Origin: Chryseobacterium carnipullorum
GTDB taxonomy: Bacteria > Bacteroidota > Bacteroidia > Flavobacteriales > Weeksellaceae
DNA: 64,000 nucleotides
NCBI RefSeq assembly: GCF_900142785.1
Contig: NZ_FRCD01000016.1
Coordinates: forward strand, 1-64,000
Direction of reading: 5' to 3'
Each line of letters begins with the position of its first letter. Positions within the stretch are counted from its first letter, which is position 1. Below the pieces are notes generated by a model. It made no database searches and was not told the origin of the DNA. It saw only the letters and a program-made list of their open reading frames with translations. The position numbers were made by a program, and so were the translations under genes. Positions 53,158 to 62,075 of this stretch are shown here, piece after piece.

Positions 53158-54576
53158 TTAATATCCCGGGTTCTGGGTAAACAATCCTGTACTTTCATTG
53201 ATTGCGTCCAATGGAATCGGGAAAAGTTCATTCTTTCCAGCCTTAAATCCGTAAGGGGCCAATACAGTAGCCGCCTGTCCTGTTCTTACAAGATCTACAA
53301 AACGGTCGCCTTCCAGAGCCAGCTCTACTCTACGCTCATGCCATATCGCATTTCTAAGAGCCAGCTGAGTAGATGCTGTAGTAGCTCCTAACTGAGCTCT
53401 GTTTCTCACTTTATTAAGATTAGTAATAGCAGTTCCTGTGTTTCCAAGCTCATTGGCAGCCTCTGCATTGATCAGCAGTACTTCTGCAAATCTAAGGATT
53501 CTGATATTTTGTCTTGAACCGTAGGCACAAGCGCTGTTATTCTGAGATTTGGGAACATATATTTTCTGGTTGTACGTCGTCACAGAAGCCGCATCTCCCA
53601 TGGCAATAAGATCACCTTCAGGAGTGGTTTCCCCATTTCTGAGAATAGTCAGCTCTTTTCTGATATCTCCCGGCTCAAATGCGTTCTCCAAAGCCTGAGA
53701 AGGAGTGAAGAATCCCCATCCGAACTGATCTCTTACGCCCTGAACTTCAGCATACTGACTTCCTCCATATTGAGAAGAACATTCGCAGTTTACTTCAAAT
53801 ACAGACTCAGAACCAAATTCTCCTGCAATTCTGAATAAATGATTGAAATCAGGATCAAGACCATAGCCCATTCCGATAACCTGATTAGAGGTATCATAGG
53901 CTTTCTGCCAATCTTTCTTATACAGGTACACTTTGGAAAGCATTCCTAAAGCAGCGCCTTTGGTTACTCTTCCAAGATCTGCTGCTCCATAAGACTGAGG
54001 AAGAACTGCCGCAGCGCTTGTAAGGTCAGAAATAATGAAATTATATACTTCTTCAGCAGAATTTCTAGGAATTTTATAGGTAGATGGAATACCGTCAAAA
54101 ATAGGAACGCCACCGTAAATTCTTAATAAATTAAAGTAAAAATAAGCTCTTAACATTTTAGCTTCTGCCACCAACCGGTCTCTTAGGGTAGCGTCCATGC
54201 TGATGTTCGGAACATTGGAAATCACCTGATTACATCTGTTGACAGCCTGCCATTGTCCGATCCAGTATCCTCTTACTCCATCATCACTTACGGTATAGGT
54301 AAACTGATCATAAGCATTGATGAAAGATCCATCCCCAGGGTTGGAACCTTTAACCACGTCATCTGCCGGCACTCCAAATACAAATTGATAAGGAAAGGCT
54401 GAATTTTCCCAGCTTCTTAAGAATAAATAAATGGCATTGGTAGCCTGCATCGCATCGTCCTGTGTCTTGAAAAATGCTCCAGCTTCTGTTGTCCCTTCCT
54501 GTTTTATATCCAGATAATCATCTTTACAACTGATCACCAGTGAAAATAAAGCGACGGATAAAAATATTTTTTTCAT
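53158..54576 (-). CDS. SusD/RagB-type outer-membrane glycan-binding lipoprotein
   Basis: A 472-residue lipoprotein (signal MKKIFLSVALFSLVISC, Cys17) with the tetratricopeptide-like SusD fold. DYLDIKQEGTTEAGAFFKTQDDAMQATNAIY is the typical start of the mature protein, AEAKMLRAYFYFNLLRIYGGVP the core helix, GALGMLSKVYLYKKDWQKAYD the TPR repeat and the final RVELALEGDRFVDLVRTG and NPGY the closing signature. It hands sugar to its SusC partner; the gene follows susC by 12 bases. Confidence 0.97.
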   Translation of the reverse strand: MKKIFLSVALFSLVISCKDDYLDIKQEGTTEAGAFFKTQDDAMQATNAIYLFLRSWENSAFPYQFVFGVPADDVVKGSNPGDGSFINAYDQFTYTVSDDGVRGYWIGQWQAVNRCNQVISNVPNISMDATLRDRLVAEAKMLRAYFYFNLLRIYGGVPIFDGIPSTYKIPRNSAEEVYNFIISDLTSAAAVLPQSYGAADLGRVTKGAALGMLSKVYLYKKDWQKAYDTSNQVIGMGYGLDPDFNHLFRIAGEFGSESVFEVNCECSSQYGGSQYAEVQGVRDQFGWGFFTPSQALENAFEPGDIRKELTILRNGETTPEGDLIAMGDAASVTTYNQKIYVPKSQNNSACAYGSRQNIRILRFAEVLLINAEAANELGNTGTAITNLNKVRNRAQLGATTASTQLALRNAIWHERRVELALEGDRFVDLVRTGQAATVLAPYGFKAGKNELFPIPLDAINESTGLFTQNPGY

Positions 54577-54588
54577 GATTTTCTCTAA

Positions 54589-57408
54589 TTAAAAGGTTAA
54601 ATTCATACCAATGGTATAGATGGCTGAAATTGGATAGATACTGTTGTCAACACCCATTTGTACTCTGTCTGTATTTAAAATCTCCGGAGAGAATCCGTTA
54701 TACTTAAAGCTTGTCCATGGATTTTGAGCACTTACGTATAGTCTAAGCTTGGTTACCATTAAAGATTTAGCAAAATCTTTAGGCAGGTTGTATCCTAAAG
54801 TAATATTTCTAAGTCTTATATAACTTCCACTTTCTACGAAAAAGCTGTTCGGCTTAATGATTTCCTGGTTATTGGTTGTCATAGAATAGGTATTTGAAGT
54901 TCCCTCTCCATGCCATCTGTTGTTATAGAAATCTAAATCCCAGTTTTCGTTTCCATAACGTTGTTCACGGTTATAGTTGTAAATCTTGTTTCCAAATACA
55001 CCCTGGAAATCTAAAGCAAGATCAAAATCATAGATATTTAAATTAACACCAAAACCGTACGTTCCTTTTGGAATCGGACTTCCCAGGAATGTTTTGTCTC
55101 TGGAATCAATAACTCCATTGCCGTCTATATCCTGAAACTTGAAACCTCCTACTTTAGGGGTGTTTTGCTGTGCCCAACCATCTATATCCTGCTGATTCTG
55201 GAATACCCCAACTACCTGATATCCATAGTAAGAACCTACCGGCTGTCCGTTCTCTAATCTAACAATAGAGTTTCCGAATAAACTGGCTCCTGTATTTAAA
55301 TATGATCCTTCATATACAGAAGTGATCTTGTTTTTGATGGTCGTTAAGTTTCCATAAACCCCCAACTTTATCTTATCATTGATTCTGGTATCATAGTTTA
55401 CTGATACTTCAAAACCACTGTTGTTGAAAGAGTATGCGTTCGTAACGAAATTATTCCAGTTACTCGCTCCTGAAACGGTTCCCTGAACCACTCCGTATAC
55501 CACATCTTTGGTATCTTTATCGAAGTAGGTTGCATCAATTTTAAGTTTATTATTGAATAACCCCATTTCTAAACCGATGTCTCTACCTGTGGTAGTTTCC
55601 CACCCGATGTTCGGATCAATAACAGTATCGATCGTCTGTGCCGGAGCTCCAGTATTTCCATAATAAGCACCGTCTTTAAAGATTGTAGTCAAAAGAGTAT
55701 AAGCTCTTTTTACATCCGGGTTTCCAAGTTTACCCCAGCTTGCTCTTAATTTTAACAAACTGAATACATTCTGGTTGCTCATGAATTCTTCTTTAGAGAT
55801 CACCCATCCTGCACTTACTGCCGGAAATATTCTGTGTCTGTCATCTGAAGAATATTTTGAAGTACCGTCTCTACGAACAGATCCGTTCAGAAGATATTTC
55901 CCTTTATAATCATAATTGATTCTCCCAAACATAGACTCAATCCTATCCTGATAAGGTGCTACACCATAAGCTTCCACTGCATTGGAAACTTTAACGATAT
56001 CTGTTCCACTAAAGATATTCAGGGACTCATTTGATCCGTTAAAGTTGACATTCAAGGCTTCTAAATACGTTTGTGAATAGGAGTTTCTTGTTCTGGAATA
56101 TCCTGCAAGAATCTCAAGATTATGGTTACCCAATGATTTTTTCCAGCTTAATGTATTATCCCAGATATAATTTCTGTTTTTAGAATCCCTTGTGATGAGC
56201 TTATTAGGTTTCTGGTCCGACGTGGGAGCAGAAGTAATTGTAGGGGTAAATTCGTACTGGCTTGTATTATAGTTATCTGTTGTATAGCTAACTCTTAAAG
56301 TAAAATCACTTAAAAATTTATACTCAGCCCAGATATTGTTCAGCATTCTTTCCTGTCTGATCTGCGACCGGTAAAGATCCAGTACAGCTCTTGGGTTAGG
56401 AATAGAATATCCATTAAAATACTGATAGTCTCCTGAAACAGGATTCATTACAGGAAAAGTCGGAGGGGCGTTATATGCATTCAGCAAAGGATTTTTTGCA
56501 AGATCGGTACGCATTTTTGAAAATGAAAAGTTATCTCCGATCGTTAAATTATCCGTGATCTTATAGCTCAGGTTGACCTTCGTATTGAATCTGTTAAATC
56601 CTGTTCCTGAATTATAACCTCTTCCTGCAGCAAAATTTCCTTCATCCTGCAGGTAACCTACACTACCGTAGTAATTCAGTTTTCCTAAACTTCCGGATGC
56701 TGAAAAATCATTTGAATTGATGATACTTGTGGTAAAGATCTCTTTAAACCAATCAGTATCAGAAGGAAACTGGGCTCTGGAAATAGATCCGTTGCTGCTT
56801 CCGTTATCATTAATCAGTTTTTCATTATAGAGTTCAATATACTGATCAGCATTAAGCATTTTAGGAACGTTGGTGATTTTCTTCACCCCTAAATAAGAAC
56901 TGAAGTTATAAACTGGCTTTCCTTTCCCTGTTTTTGTTTTAATAATTACCGCTCCGTTGGCTGCTCTGGCTCCAAAGATCGCCAAACTGGACGGATCTTT
57001 CAGCACACTCATAGATTCTATATCCTGAGGATTAAGGAAAGATATATCATCGGTAATCATTCCGTCTACGATGAATACAGTCTTCCCTGTCAGTGAACCG
57101 ACCCCTCTGATATCTACTCTTGGAGAAGTTCCCGGCGTTCCTGAGTTTAACACCTGTACACCGGATAATTTACCCTGTATTGAGCTTATTGGATTGGCAT
57201 TGGGCTTATCTGCAAGGTCTTTTGCAGAAACCATCCCGATACTTCCGGTAACATTCTCTTTTTTCTGAGATCCATATCCGATCAGAACTACTTCCTCGAT
57301 CTTCTGCTCCTTGGCAGCAGTATCTTTAGGAGTAGTCTGTCCATTGACATTCATACCGAAGTACAAAACTGCAATGAGACATGAATACTTTAAATCACGT
57401 TGTTTCAT
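54589..57408 (-). CDS. SusC/RagA-type TonB-dependent transporter
   Basis: About 939 residues from ATG 57408 (TTG at 57417 is the only alternative). A signal (to VNGQ, about residue 26) leads directly into the plug, EEVVLIGYGSQKKENVTGSIG, with no carboxypeptidase-like domain before it, unlike many SusC proteins. The plug ends with the usual SVLKDPSSLAIFGARAANGAVIIKTK, and the 22-strand barrel follows, ending in an aromatic-rich strand ...SAIYTIGMNLTF. It imports oligosaccharides with SusD using TonB energy. Confidence 0.97.
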   Translation of the reverse strand: MKQRDLKYSCLIAVLYFGMNVNGQTTPKDTAAKEQKIEEVVLIGYGSQKKENVTGSIGMVSAKDLADKPNANPISSIQGKLSGVQVLNSGTPGTSPRVDIRGVGSLTGKTVFIVDGMITDDISFLNPQDIESMSVLKDPSSLAIFGARAANGAVIIKTKTGKGKPVYNFSSYLGVKKITNVPKMLNADQYIELYNEKLINDNGSSNGSISRAQFPSDTDWFKEIFTTSIINSNDFSASGSLGKLNYYGSVGYLQDEGNFAAGRGYNSGTGFNRFNTKVNLSYKITDNLTIGDNFSFSKMRTDLAKNPLLNAYNAPPTFPVMNPVSGDYQYFNGYSIPNPRAVLDLYRSQIRQERMLNNIWAEYKFLSDFTLRVSYTTDNYNTSQYEFTPTITSAPTSDQKPNKLITRDSKNRNYIWDNTLSWKKSLGNHNLEILAGYSRTRNSYSQTYLEALNVNFNGSNESLNIFSGTDIVKVSNAVEAYGVAPYQDRIESMFGRINYDYKGKYLLNGSVRRDGTSKYSSDDRHRIFPAVSAGWVISKEEFMSNQNVFSLLKLRASWGKLGNPDVKRAYTLLTTIFKDGAYYGNTGAPAQTIDTVIDPNIGWETTTGRDIGLEMGLFNNKLKIDATYFDKDTKDVVYGVVQGTVSGASNWNNFVTNAYSFNNSGFEVSVNYDTRINDKIKLGVYGNLTTIKNKITSVYEGSYLNTGASLFGNSIVRLENGQPVGSYYGYQVVGVFQNQQDIDGWAQQNTPKVGGFKFQDIDGNGVIDSRDKTFLGSPIPKGTYGFGVNLNIYDFDLALDFQGVFGNKIYNYNREQRYGNENWDLDFYNNRWHGEGTSNTYSMTTNNQEIIKPNSFFVESGSYIRLRNITLGYNLPKDFAKSLMVTKLRLYVSAQNPWTSFKYNGFSPEILNTDRVQMGVDNSIYPISAIYTIGMNLTF

Positions 57409-57757
57409 ATAGTTCAATTTTATTCGTACAATCTAATTTTAACTGATGTCCTTATTGGTGGAGTTATTTAAATTCTCAAAAAAAGACATTAGTCAAAAAT
57501 AGAAAAAAAAATGAACATTGTTAACATATCTTAAAAATTTAAAAAAAATACATAAATGTTAAACAAAAAACTGAATAAATCAGACTTAATTAAGCAAATG
57601 ACATTATAACTATCAATTTACAATAAAATAACCAATCAAAAAACCAGTGTTTTTAACAAAATATTCACCAAATTGGTACCAGAAATTTAATATTTTGTTA
57701 ATACAGGAATAGTGTTTACCTTTGGCGCAATATTTGAAAAAATAAGATAAAAGATCA
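57409..57757. other. Divergent promoter region of susC and DUF4197
   Basis: AT-rich, 340 bases, holding the susC promoter on the minus side and the promoter at 57695-57724 on the plus side. No other feature seen. Confidence 0.65.
57695..57724 (+). promoter_or_regulatory. Promoter of the DUF4197 gene
   Basis: TTG at 57695-57697, exactly 19 bases, and TACCTTTG at 57717-57724: a textbook Bacteroidota -33/-7 promoter, 33 bases before the start codon. Confidence 0.75.
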
Positions 57758-58429
57758 ATGAAAAAATATATCATCTCGGCAGCACTGTTAATAGGAACCG
57801 GAGTCGCGGTTTTAACCAGTGTCCAATCATGCCAGACAATGGCCACGACTGACCTAGGTTTATCCATCATAAAAAGGGTTTTGCTGAACGGTATTGATAA
57901 AGGAATGGGAATCTACAGTAATAAAGAAGCCTTTCTTCAGAATAATATGGTAGACAAAGCCCTTCCCAAAGAACTTAGAGACATCAATTCCACTTTGGAA
58001 AAGATTGCTCCATCGCTGGTAGCCAAGGAAAGGGATTTTATTGCGCAGGCAGCAGCTTATACTGTGAATCTTTCAAAGCCTATTCTACAGGATGCAGTGA
58101 ACAGCTTAAATGCACAGGATGTTACAAGAATCATCCAAGGTACTACAGCGACGCAAATTTTAAAGGAAAAAACTTCTCAACAGCTTGTAGCAGCTATTGC
58201 TCCGAAAGTAGATGAGAAATTAAATGAATATGGAATTGCAAAAACCATTAATACCGCTCTTTCTGGAAACAATCTTCTTGGAAGTCTTTTAGGCGGAGGC
58301 AACAGCAATGTAAATACAGGCGGATTGAGTAAACTGGCTTCTGAACAGTTAGTCAATGGATTGTTCAATATTATCGAAGATTATGAGCATCAGAACTCCA
58401 AAGCGCTGCTCGGACCTCTTGGAAAATAG
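57758..58429 (+). CDS. DUF4197 protein
   Basis: A 223-residue exported protein (signal MKKYIISAALLIGTGVAVLTSV, then a Cys at about 25 in QSCQTM, so perhaps a lipoprotein). The DUF4197 helical domain follows, with GLSIIKRVLLNGIDKGMGIYSNKEAFLQN, FIAQAAAYTV and the C-terminal SEQLVNGLFNIIEDYEHQNSKALLGPLGK, the family's typical end. Function unknown, envelope located. Precedes the DUF493 gene by 41 bases. Confidence 0.9.
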   Translation: MKKYIISAALLIGTGVAVLTSVQSCQTMATTDLGLSIIKRVLLNGIDKGMGIYSNKEAFLQNNMVDKALPKELRDINSTLEKIAPSLVAKERDFIAQAAAYTVNLSKPILQDAVNSLNAQDVTRIIQGTTATQILKEKTSQQLVAAIAPKVDEKLNEYGIAKTINTALSGNNLLGSLLGGGNSNVNTGGLSKLASEQLVNGLFNIIEDYEHQNSKALLGPLGK

Positions 58430-58470
58430 ATTTTTTTTCGCTATATTTATATATAATTTAACAACGGCAG

Positions 58471-58776
58471 ATGGACATATTACAAGGAAACCAACACGCA
58501 AATCCAGAGGAATTTTATAATTCCCTTAAGGAAAAACTGGAAGGTCATCATGACTTTCCTGAAGATTATTTATTCAAGTTTATCATTCCTACAGACGAGG
58601 CAAAACTTACTGAAATTTATAAAGTTTTTGATGGCATTAAATTTACCCTGGGAAACCGCGAAAGTAAAAACGGCAAATACACGGCATGCAATATCAACGC
58701 ATTTGTTCTGGATGCTGATCAGGTAGTGACTATTTATAAAGAGGTAGCAAAAATAGAAGGCGTTATTCTATTATAA
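58471..58776 (+). CDS. DUF493 (YbeD-like) protein
   Basis: A 101-residue cytoplasmic protein matching the DUF493/YbeD fold: FPEDYLFKFIIPTDEAKLTEIY, then ESKNGKYTACNINAFVLDADQVVTIYKEVAKIEGVILL. Its ferredoxin-like fold resembles ACT-type regulatory domains. In E. coli the relative YbeD neighbours lipoate genes; no such neighbours here, so function is not assigned. Confidence 0.82.
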   Translation: MDILQGNQHANPEEFYNSLKEKLEGHHDFPEDYLFKFIIPTDEAKLTEIYKVFDGIKFTLGNRESKNGKYTACNINAFVLDADQVVTIYKEVAKIEGVILL

Positions 58777-58781
58777 AGAAC

Positions 58782-58809
58782 AAAAAAGTCAGCTTACGCT
58801 GACTTTTTT
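58782..58809. terminator. Bidirectional terminator
   Basis: Twelve-base stem AAAAAAGTCAGC with GCTGACTTTTTT and loop TTAC, between the convergent DUF493 and ArsC-like genes. Confidence 0.92.
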
Positions 58810-58817
58810 TATGTTCA

Positions 58818-59168
58818 TTATTTTTCAATAAAAAATTTCACATTTTCAATAGGTCTTCCCAGCATGGCAACAGATCCTTTTATCAGAATAGGCCTTTGTA
58901 TCAGGGAAGGATTTTCAGAAAGGATTTTGATCCATTCTTCTTCAGAATAATTTTTATCCGCATATTGCTCCATATACAGTTTATCTGTTTTCCGGATCAT
59001 ATGAAATACACTCTGATTCAGCTTTTTCAGTACTGTTTTAATCTCTAATATGCTCAAAGGATCTTCCAGGATGTTGATGATCTCAAAAGGCACACCATTT
59101 TCATCCAGATACTCCAGGACAGCATTTGATTTTGAGCAGTTTCCGTTATGTAAAACCTTAACCATCAT
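58818..59168 (-). CDS. ArsC/Spx-family protein
   Basis: A 116-residue thioredoxin-fold protein of the arsenate reductase family. The near N-terminal HNGNCSKSNAVLEYL carries the single Cys (C-x-x-S), and LSENPSLIQRPILIKGSVAMLGRP holds the conserved R-P loop. Arsenate reduction, Spx-like regulation or another thiol role are all possible. No arsenical efflux gene is nearby. Confidence 0.87.
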   Translation of the reverse strand: MMVKVLHNGNCSKSNAVLEYLDENGVPFEIINILEDPLSILEIKTVLKKLNQSVFHMIRKTDKLYMEQYADKNYSEEEWIKILSENPSLIQRPILIKGSVAMLGRPIENVKFFIEK

Positions 59169-59256
59169 AATATAATTATTTTTAAAGATGAAACTCTTTC
59201 TTTCAAACTTAGGAAGAAATGAATTGAAAGCGGTCTTAAATTCTGATAAAAATTTG

Positions 59257-59871
59257 TTAAAAAAGACCGTTCAGTTCTGCTTCGATCTTTTCCAGGATAA
59301 ATCCGAAATCTTCAGGTTTTTCCACAAAATCCAGATCGTCTACTTCGATGATAAGAAGCTTTCCTTCTGTATAATCGGAGATCCATTTTTCATATTTCTG
59401 GTTCAGTTTTGAAAGGTATTCAATACTGATGGATGCTTCATATTCTCTGCCTCTCTTGTAGATCTTTTTCACAAGGTTCGGAACGTCAGATTTTAAATAA
59501 ATCAGCAGATCCGGCGCAGAAACAAATGATTTCATCAAACCAAAAACAGAGATATAATTATTGAAATCCCTGTCTGAAAGAAGTTTCATATCATTCAGGT
59601 TTTCGGCAAAAATGTGGGCATCTTCATAGATGGTACGGTCCTGGATAATATTTTTCCCACTTTCTCTTATCTCTTTTACCTGACGGAATCTGCTTCCTAA
59701 AAAATAGATCTGAAGGGCAAAACTCCATTTGCTCATATCGGCATAAAAATCCTCAAGGTAAGGATTGTGGTCTACATCTTCAAATTGTGCATCCCATCCG
59801 TAATGCTTGGCAAGCATCGTGGTTAAAGTTGTTTTTCCTGCTCCAATGTTTCCTGTAACTGCAATATGCAT
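59257..59871 (-). CDS. Deoxynucleoside kinase
   Basis: A 204-residue kinase of the dCK/dGK type. Walker A is GNIGAGKTTL at the N-terminus. EDVDHNPYLEDFYAD, FLGSRFRQVKEI and DRTIYEDAHIFAENL (the DRS-like catalytic block) and the LID region KRGREYEASISIEYLSKLNQKYEKWI are typical. It recycles deoxynucleosides for DNA synthesis; which ones is unknown. Precedes the ArsC-like gene on the same strand with about 88 bases between them. Confidence 0.92.
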   Translation of the reverse strand: MHIAVTGNIGAGKTTLTTMLAKHYGWDAQFEDVDHNPYLEDFYADMSKWSFALQIYFLGSRFRQVKEIRESGKNIIQDRTIYEDAHIFAENLNDMKLLSDRDFNNYISVFGLMKSFVSAPDLLIYLKSDVPNLVKKIYKRGREYEASISIEYLSKLNQKYEKWISDYTEGKLLIIEVDDLDFVEKPEDFGFILEKIEAELNGLF

Positions 59872-59900
59872 TCTCCTAAGTATTTTTTTTATTAATTGGT

Positions 59901-60869
59901 CTAAACACCTGCAGCCTGAACTTCGGAAGTATCTTCCATCAGCTTCTGTAAGGTATGATCAGGAGCTTTCTCAATGGATTCCTTTTTCTCTTCCTCTGTT
60001 TTCTTCCCTTCTTCTCCCGCCGTTTTTTCAGATGAAGGCTCTGTTACCGGTGGTGCAGTTTCCTGCTTGTTTTCGGGTTCTGTCTGCAGTTTAGTTTCCT
60101 TTATTTTTTCCAGGTTGTAAATATAGAGTTTGTTGGCTTTGATTTCAAAATAAGAAAGGATGTTTTTATCCACAATTTGTGCATCCTTATCTTCAAAAAC
60201 TTTCACCATTCCTTTTTCAGGATCGTATTTCAGAATCGCGTTGTCTGCGACTACCAAAACAGTTTCATTTTCTCTTCTGAAACGTTTGCCGTTTTCCAGC
60301 GGGGCTTCAAAAAGTTTTTCAAATTTCAGCGAATATATCCTGATATGTTTTCTGGTTAAAATATAGACCTTGGTTTCGTAGACCAAAAGATCCATCAGAT
60401 CATCAAAGCTGATATCAAAAGGATAAGCGTTGATCATGGTATCATTTCTGAAATTGTACTGAATGAGGCGTTTCGTACTGTCATCCAGAAGCCATAGCTG
60501 CTGAAGATCTTCTGCGTAAGCCATTTTGATAAACCCAAATTTTTGTTTGAAGTCAACCTTTTGGATCTCGTTCATATTCTGATCTACAAATTTCATTTCC
60601 TGAGCATTTTCTGAAAATAATGCGAGGCTCAGAGGATTTTGTACCGACTGTACTTTATAGGGAACCGTGAGCATCATTTTGCCAATTTGTCTGCCCAAAG
60701 AATCATATTTGGTGAAACTGAAATCTTTATTTTTATAGATATACAGGTAGCCGTAATCGTCGGCGAGCATATCTTTGGCTTCCTTTAGTTTCAAGGTGTC
60801 CAAAGGAAGTGATTTCTGTGCAGAAACTGTACAGAAAAAGAAGGTCAATATGATATAAAGTAGTTTCAA
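59901..60869 (-). CDS. Secreted protein with propeller-like repeats and charged tail
   Basis: A 322-residue exported protein (signal MKLLYIILTFFFCTVSAQ) from a TTG codon at 60869; no ATG is near. The middle (about 30-245) has regularly spaced aromatic strands (DSTKRLIQYNF, LFEAPLENGKRF) like a beta propeller. The last 75 residues are Pro/Glu/Lys/Thr-rich and probably disordered. No family is recognised. It lies just upstream of the kinase gene on the same strand (29 bases) and may be co-transcribed. Confidence 0.65.
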   Translation of the reverse strand: MKLLYIILTFFFCTVSAQKSLPLDTLKLKEAKDMLADDYGYLYIYKNKDFSFTKYDSLGRQIGKMMLTVPYKVQSVQNPLSLALFSENAQEMKFVDQNMNEIQKVDFKQKFGFIKMAYAEDLQQLWLLDDSTKRLIQYNFRNDTMINAYPFDISFDDLMDLLVYETKVYILTRKHIRIYSLKFEKLFEAPLENGKRFRRENETVLVVADNAILKYDPEKGMVKVFEDKDAQIVDKNILSYFEIKANKLYIYNLEKIKETKLQTEPENKQETAPPVTEPSSEKTAGEEGKKTEEEKKESIEKAPDHTLQKLMEDTSEVQAAGV

Positions 60870-60948
60870 AATCTATTTTGGCAAAGATAACTTTCCTCCG
60901 GGGAACGTCAGCAATTTACATCCTTTTATTTGAATTTTAAATAATGAA

Positions 60949-61974
60949 CTACTGAACAGCAATTTCATAAATTTTCGCCCAGTTTTTGCCCGTCACCAGC
61001 ATATTATCACCCTTAAAAGCAATTCCGTTTAGAACATGTTCGCTGTTCCCCTGATCATTTTCACGCGTTAATTTGGTAAAATCAAACTTTCCTACAACTT
61101 CACCTGTAGCAGGATTGATTTTTAGAATAATCGGCTGATGCCAAACATTGGAATAAATGAACCCCTTATGATATTCCAGTTCATTAATATTATCATAGAT
61201 CTCTGCATTTCCTGCCACGGCGACTGTTCTGACTACCTTGGAAGGATCATTAACATCCAGAAAATAAAGGTTTTTTGAACCGTCAGTTGCGACAAGATTT
61301 TTCCCGTCATAGGTCAGACCCCACCCTTCTCCGATGACATTCGGTAACGGAAATTGGGAAAGTTTTTTTAACGTATTTTTATCGTATACAAAACCAATTT
61401 TACTTTTATACGTCAGCTGGTAAATTTTATCTCCTACCATAGCACAGCCTTCAGAAAAAATATCAGCGGGCTGTTTTTCCACAATACCAGGAGTAGATGA
61501 ACCTAAAGTATATTTTATCAGTTTAGAAGCACCGTCCAAGCCAGCACTTTCGTAAACCGTATTGCCTTCCATAAGAAAACCTTCAACAAAATTAGTCGGA
61601 TCATGAGGATAATCTGCAACGATGCTGTATGAAATATTCTGTTCAGGATTTTTTGCGAAAACATTGATGGTCGCATCCTGGTTTAAGGTCTCTCCGCTTT
61701 TGGTTTTAATGGTAAAGGTTACGTCATTATCTCCCAGGGTGAAAAACTTAGGATCAATCGTCAAATTTGAAGTTTCATTTTCACCAAAGCTTATTCTAAT
61801 ACTTTCTGCATGATCTGTAACTTCTTTTGGAAGAGTAAGCCGGTCTCCAAAATGATATCCTGTTGTTTCCTTTGAATTATTGTAATCAGCCAGTGAATCG
61901 AGCATTTTTTCCTTGTTATTACATGATGACAACAGGGAAATGACTGCTAAACCGGCTATGATATTTCTTTTCAT
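60949..61974 (-). CDS. Glutaminyl-peptide cyclotransferase-like lipoprotein (copy 1)
   Basis: About 341 residues from ATG 61974, with a lipoprotein signal ending SLLSSC. An Ig-like segment (about 50-110, SIRISFGENETSNLTI) precedes a five- to six-bladed propeller of the bacterial glutaminyl cyclase type: FVEGFLMEGNTVYES, LTYDGKNLVATDGSKNLYFLDV and INELEYHKGFIYSNVW are its signature repeats. It may form pyroglutamate at protein N-termini in the periplasm. A paralogue lies next door. Confidence 0.82.
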   Translation of the reverse strand: MKRNIIAGLAVISLLSSCNNKEKMLDSLADYNNSKETTGYHFGDRLTLPKEVTDHAESIRISFGENETSNLTIDPKFFTLGDNDVTFTIKTKSGETLNQDATINVFAKNPEQNISYSIVADYPHDPTNFVEGFLMEGNTVYESAGLDGASKLIKYTLGSSTPGIVEKQPADIFSEGCAMVGDKIYQLTYKSKIGFVYDKNTLKKLSQFPLPNVIGEGWGLTYDGKNLVATDGSKNLYFLDVNDPSKVVRTVAVAGNAEIYDNINELEYHKGFIYSNVWHQPIILKINPATGEVVGKFDFTKLTRENDQGNSEHVLNGIAFKGDNMLVTGKNWAKIYEIAVQ

Positions 61975-62025
61975 TGAATTTTTAATCATTCGTCAAAAAT
62001 AGTAAATTTTTAGTCCTTACATGAC

Positions 62026-62050
62026 AATAGCGCTCCTGAGGAACGCTATT
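62026..62050. terminator. Hairpin between the paralogous cyclotransferases
   Basis: Stem AATAGCG...CGCTATT with an inner TCC/GGA extension. The T run lies on the plus side, so its role for the minus-strand genes is uncertain. Confidence 0.45.
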
Positions 62051-62075
62051 TTTTATGGATAGATCTTTATTCAGT

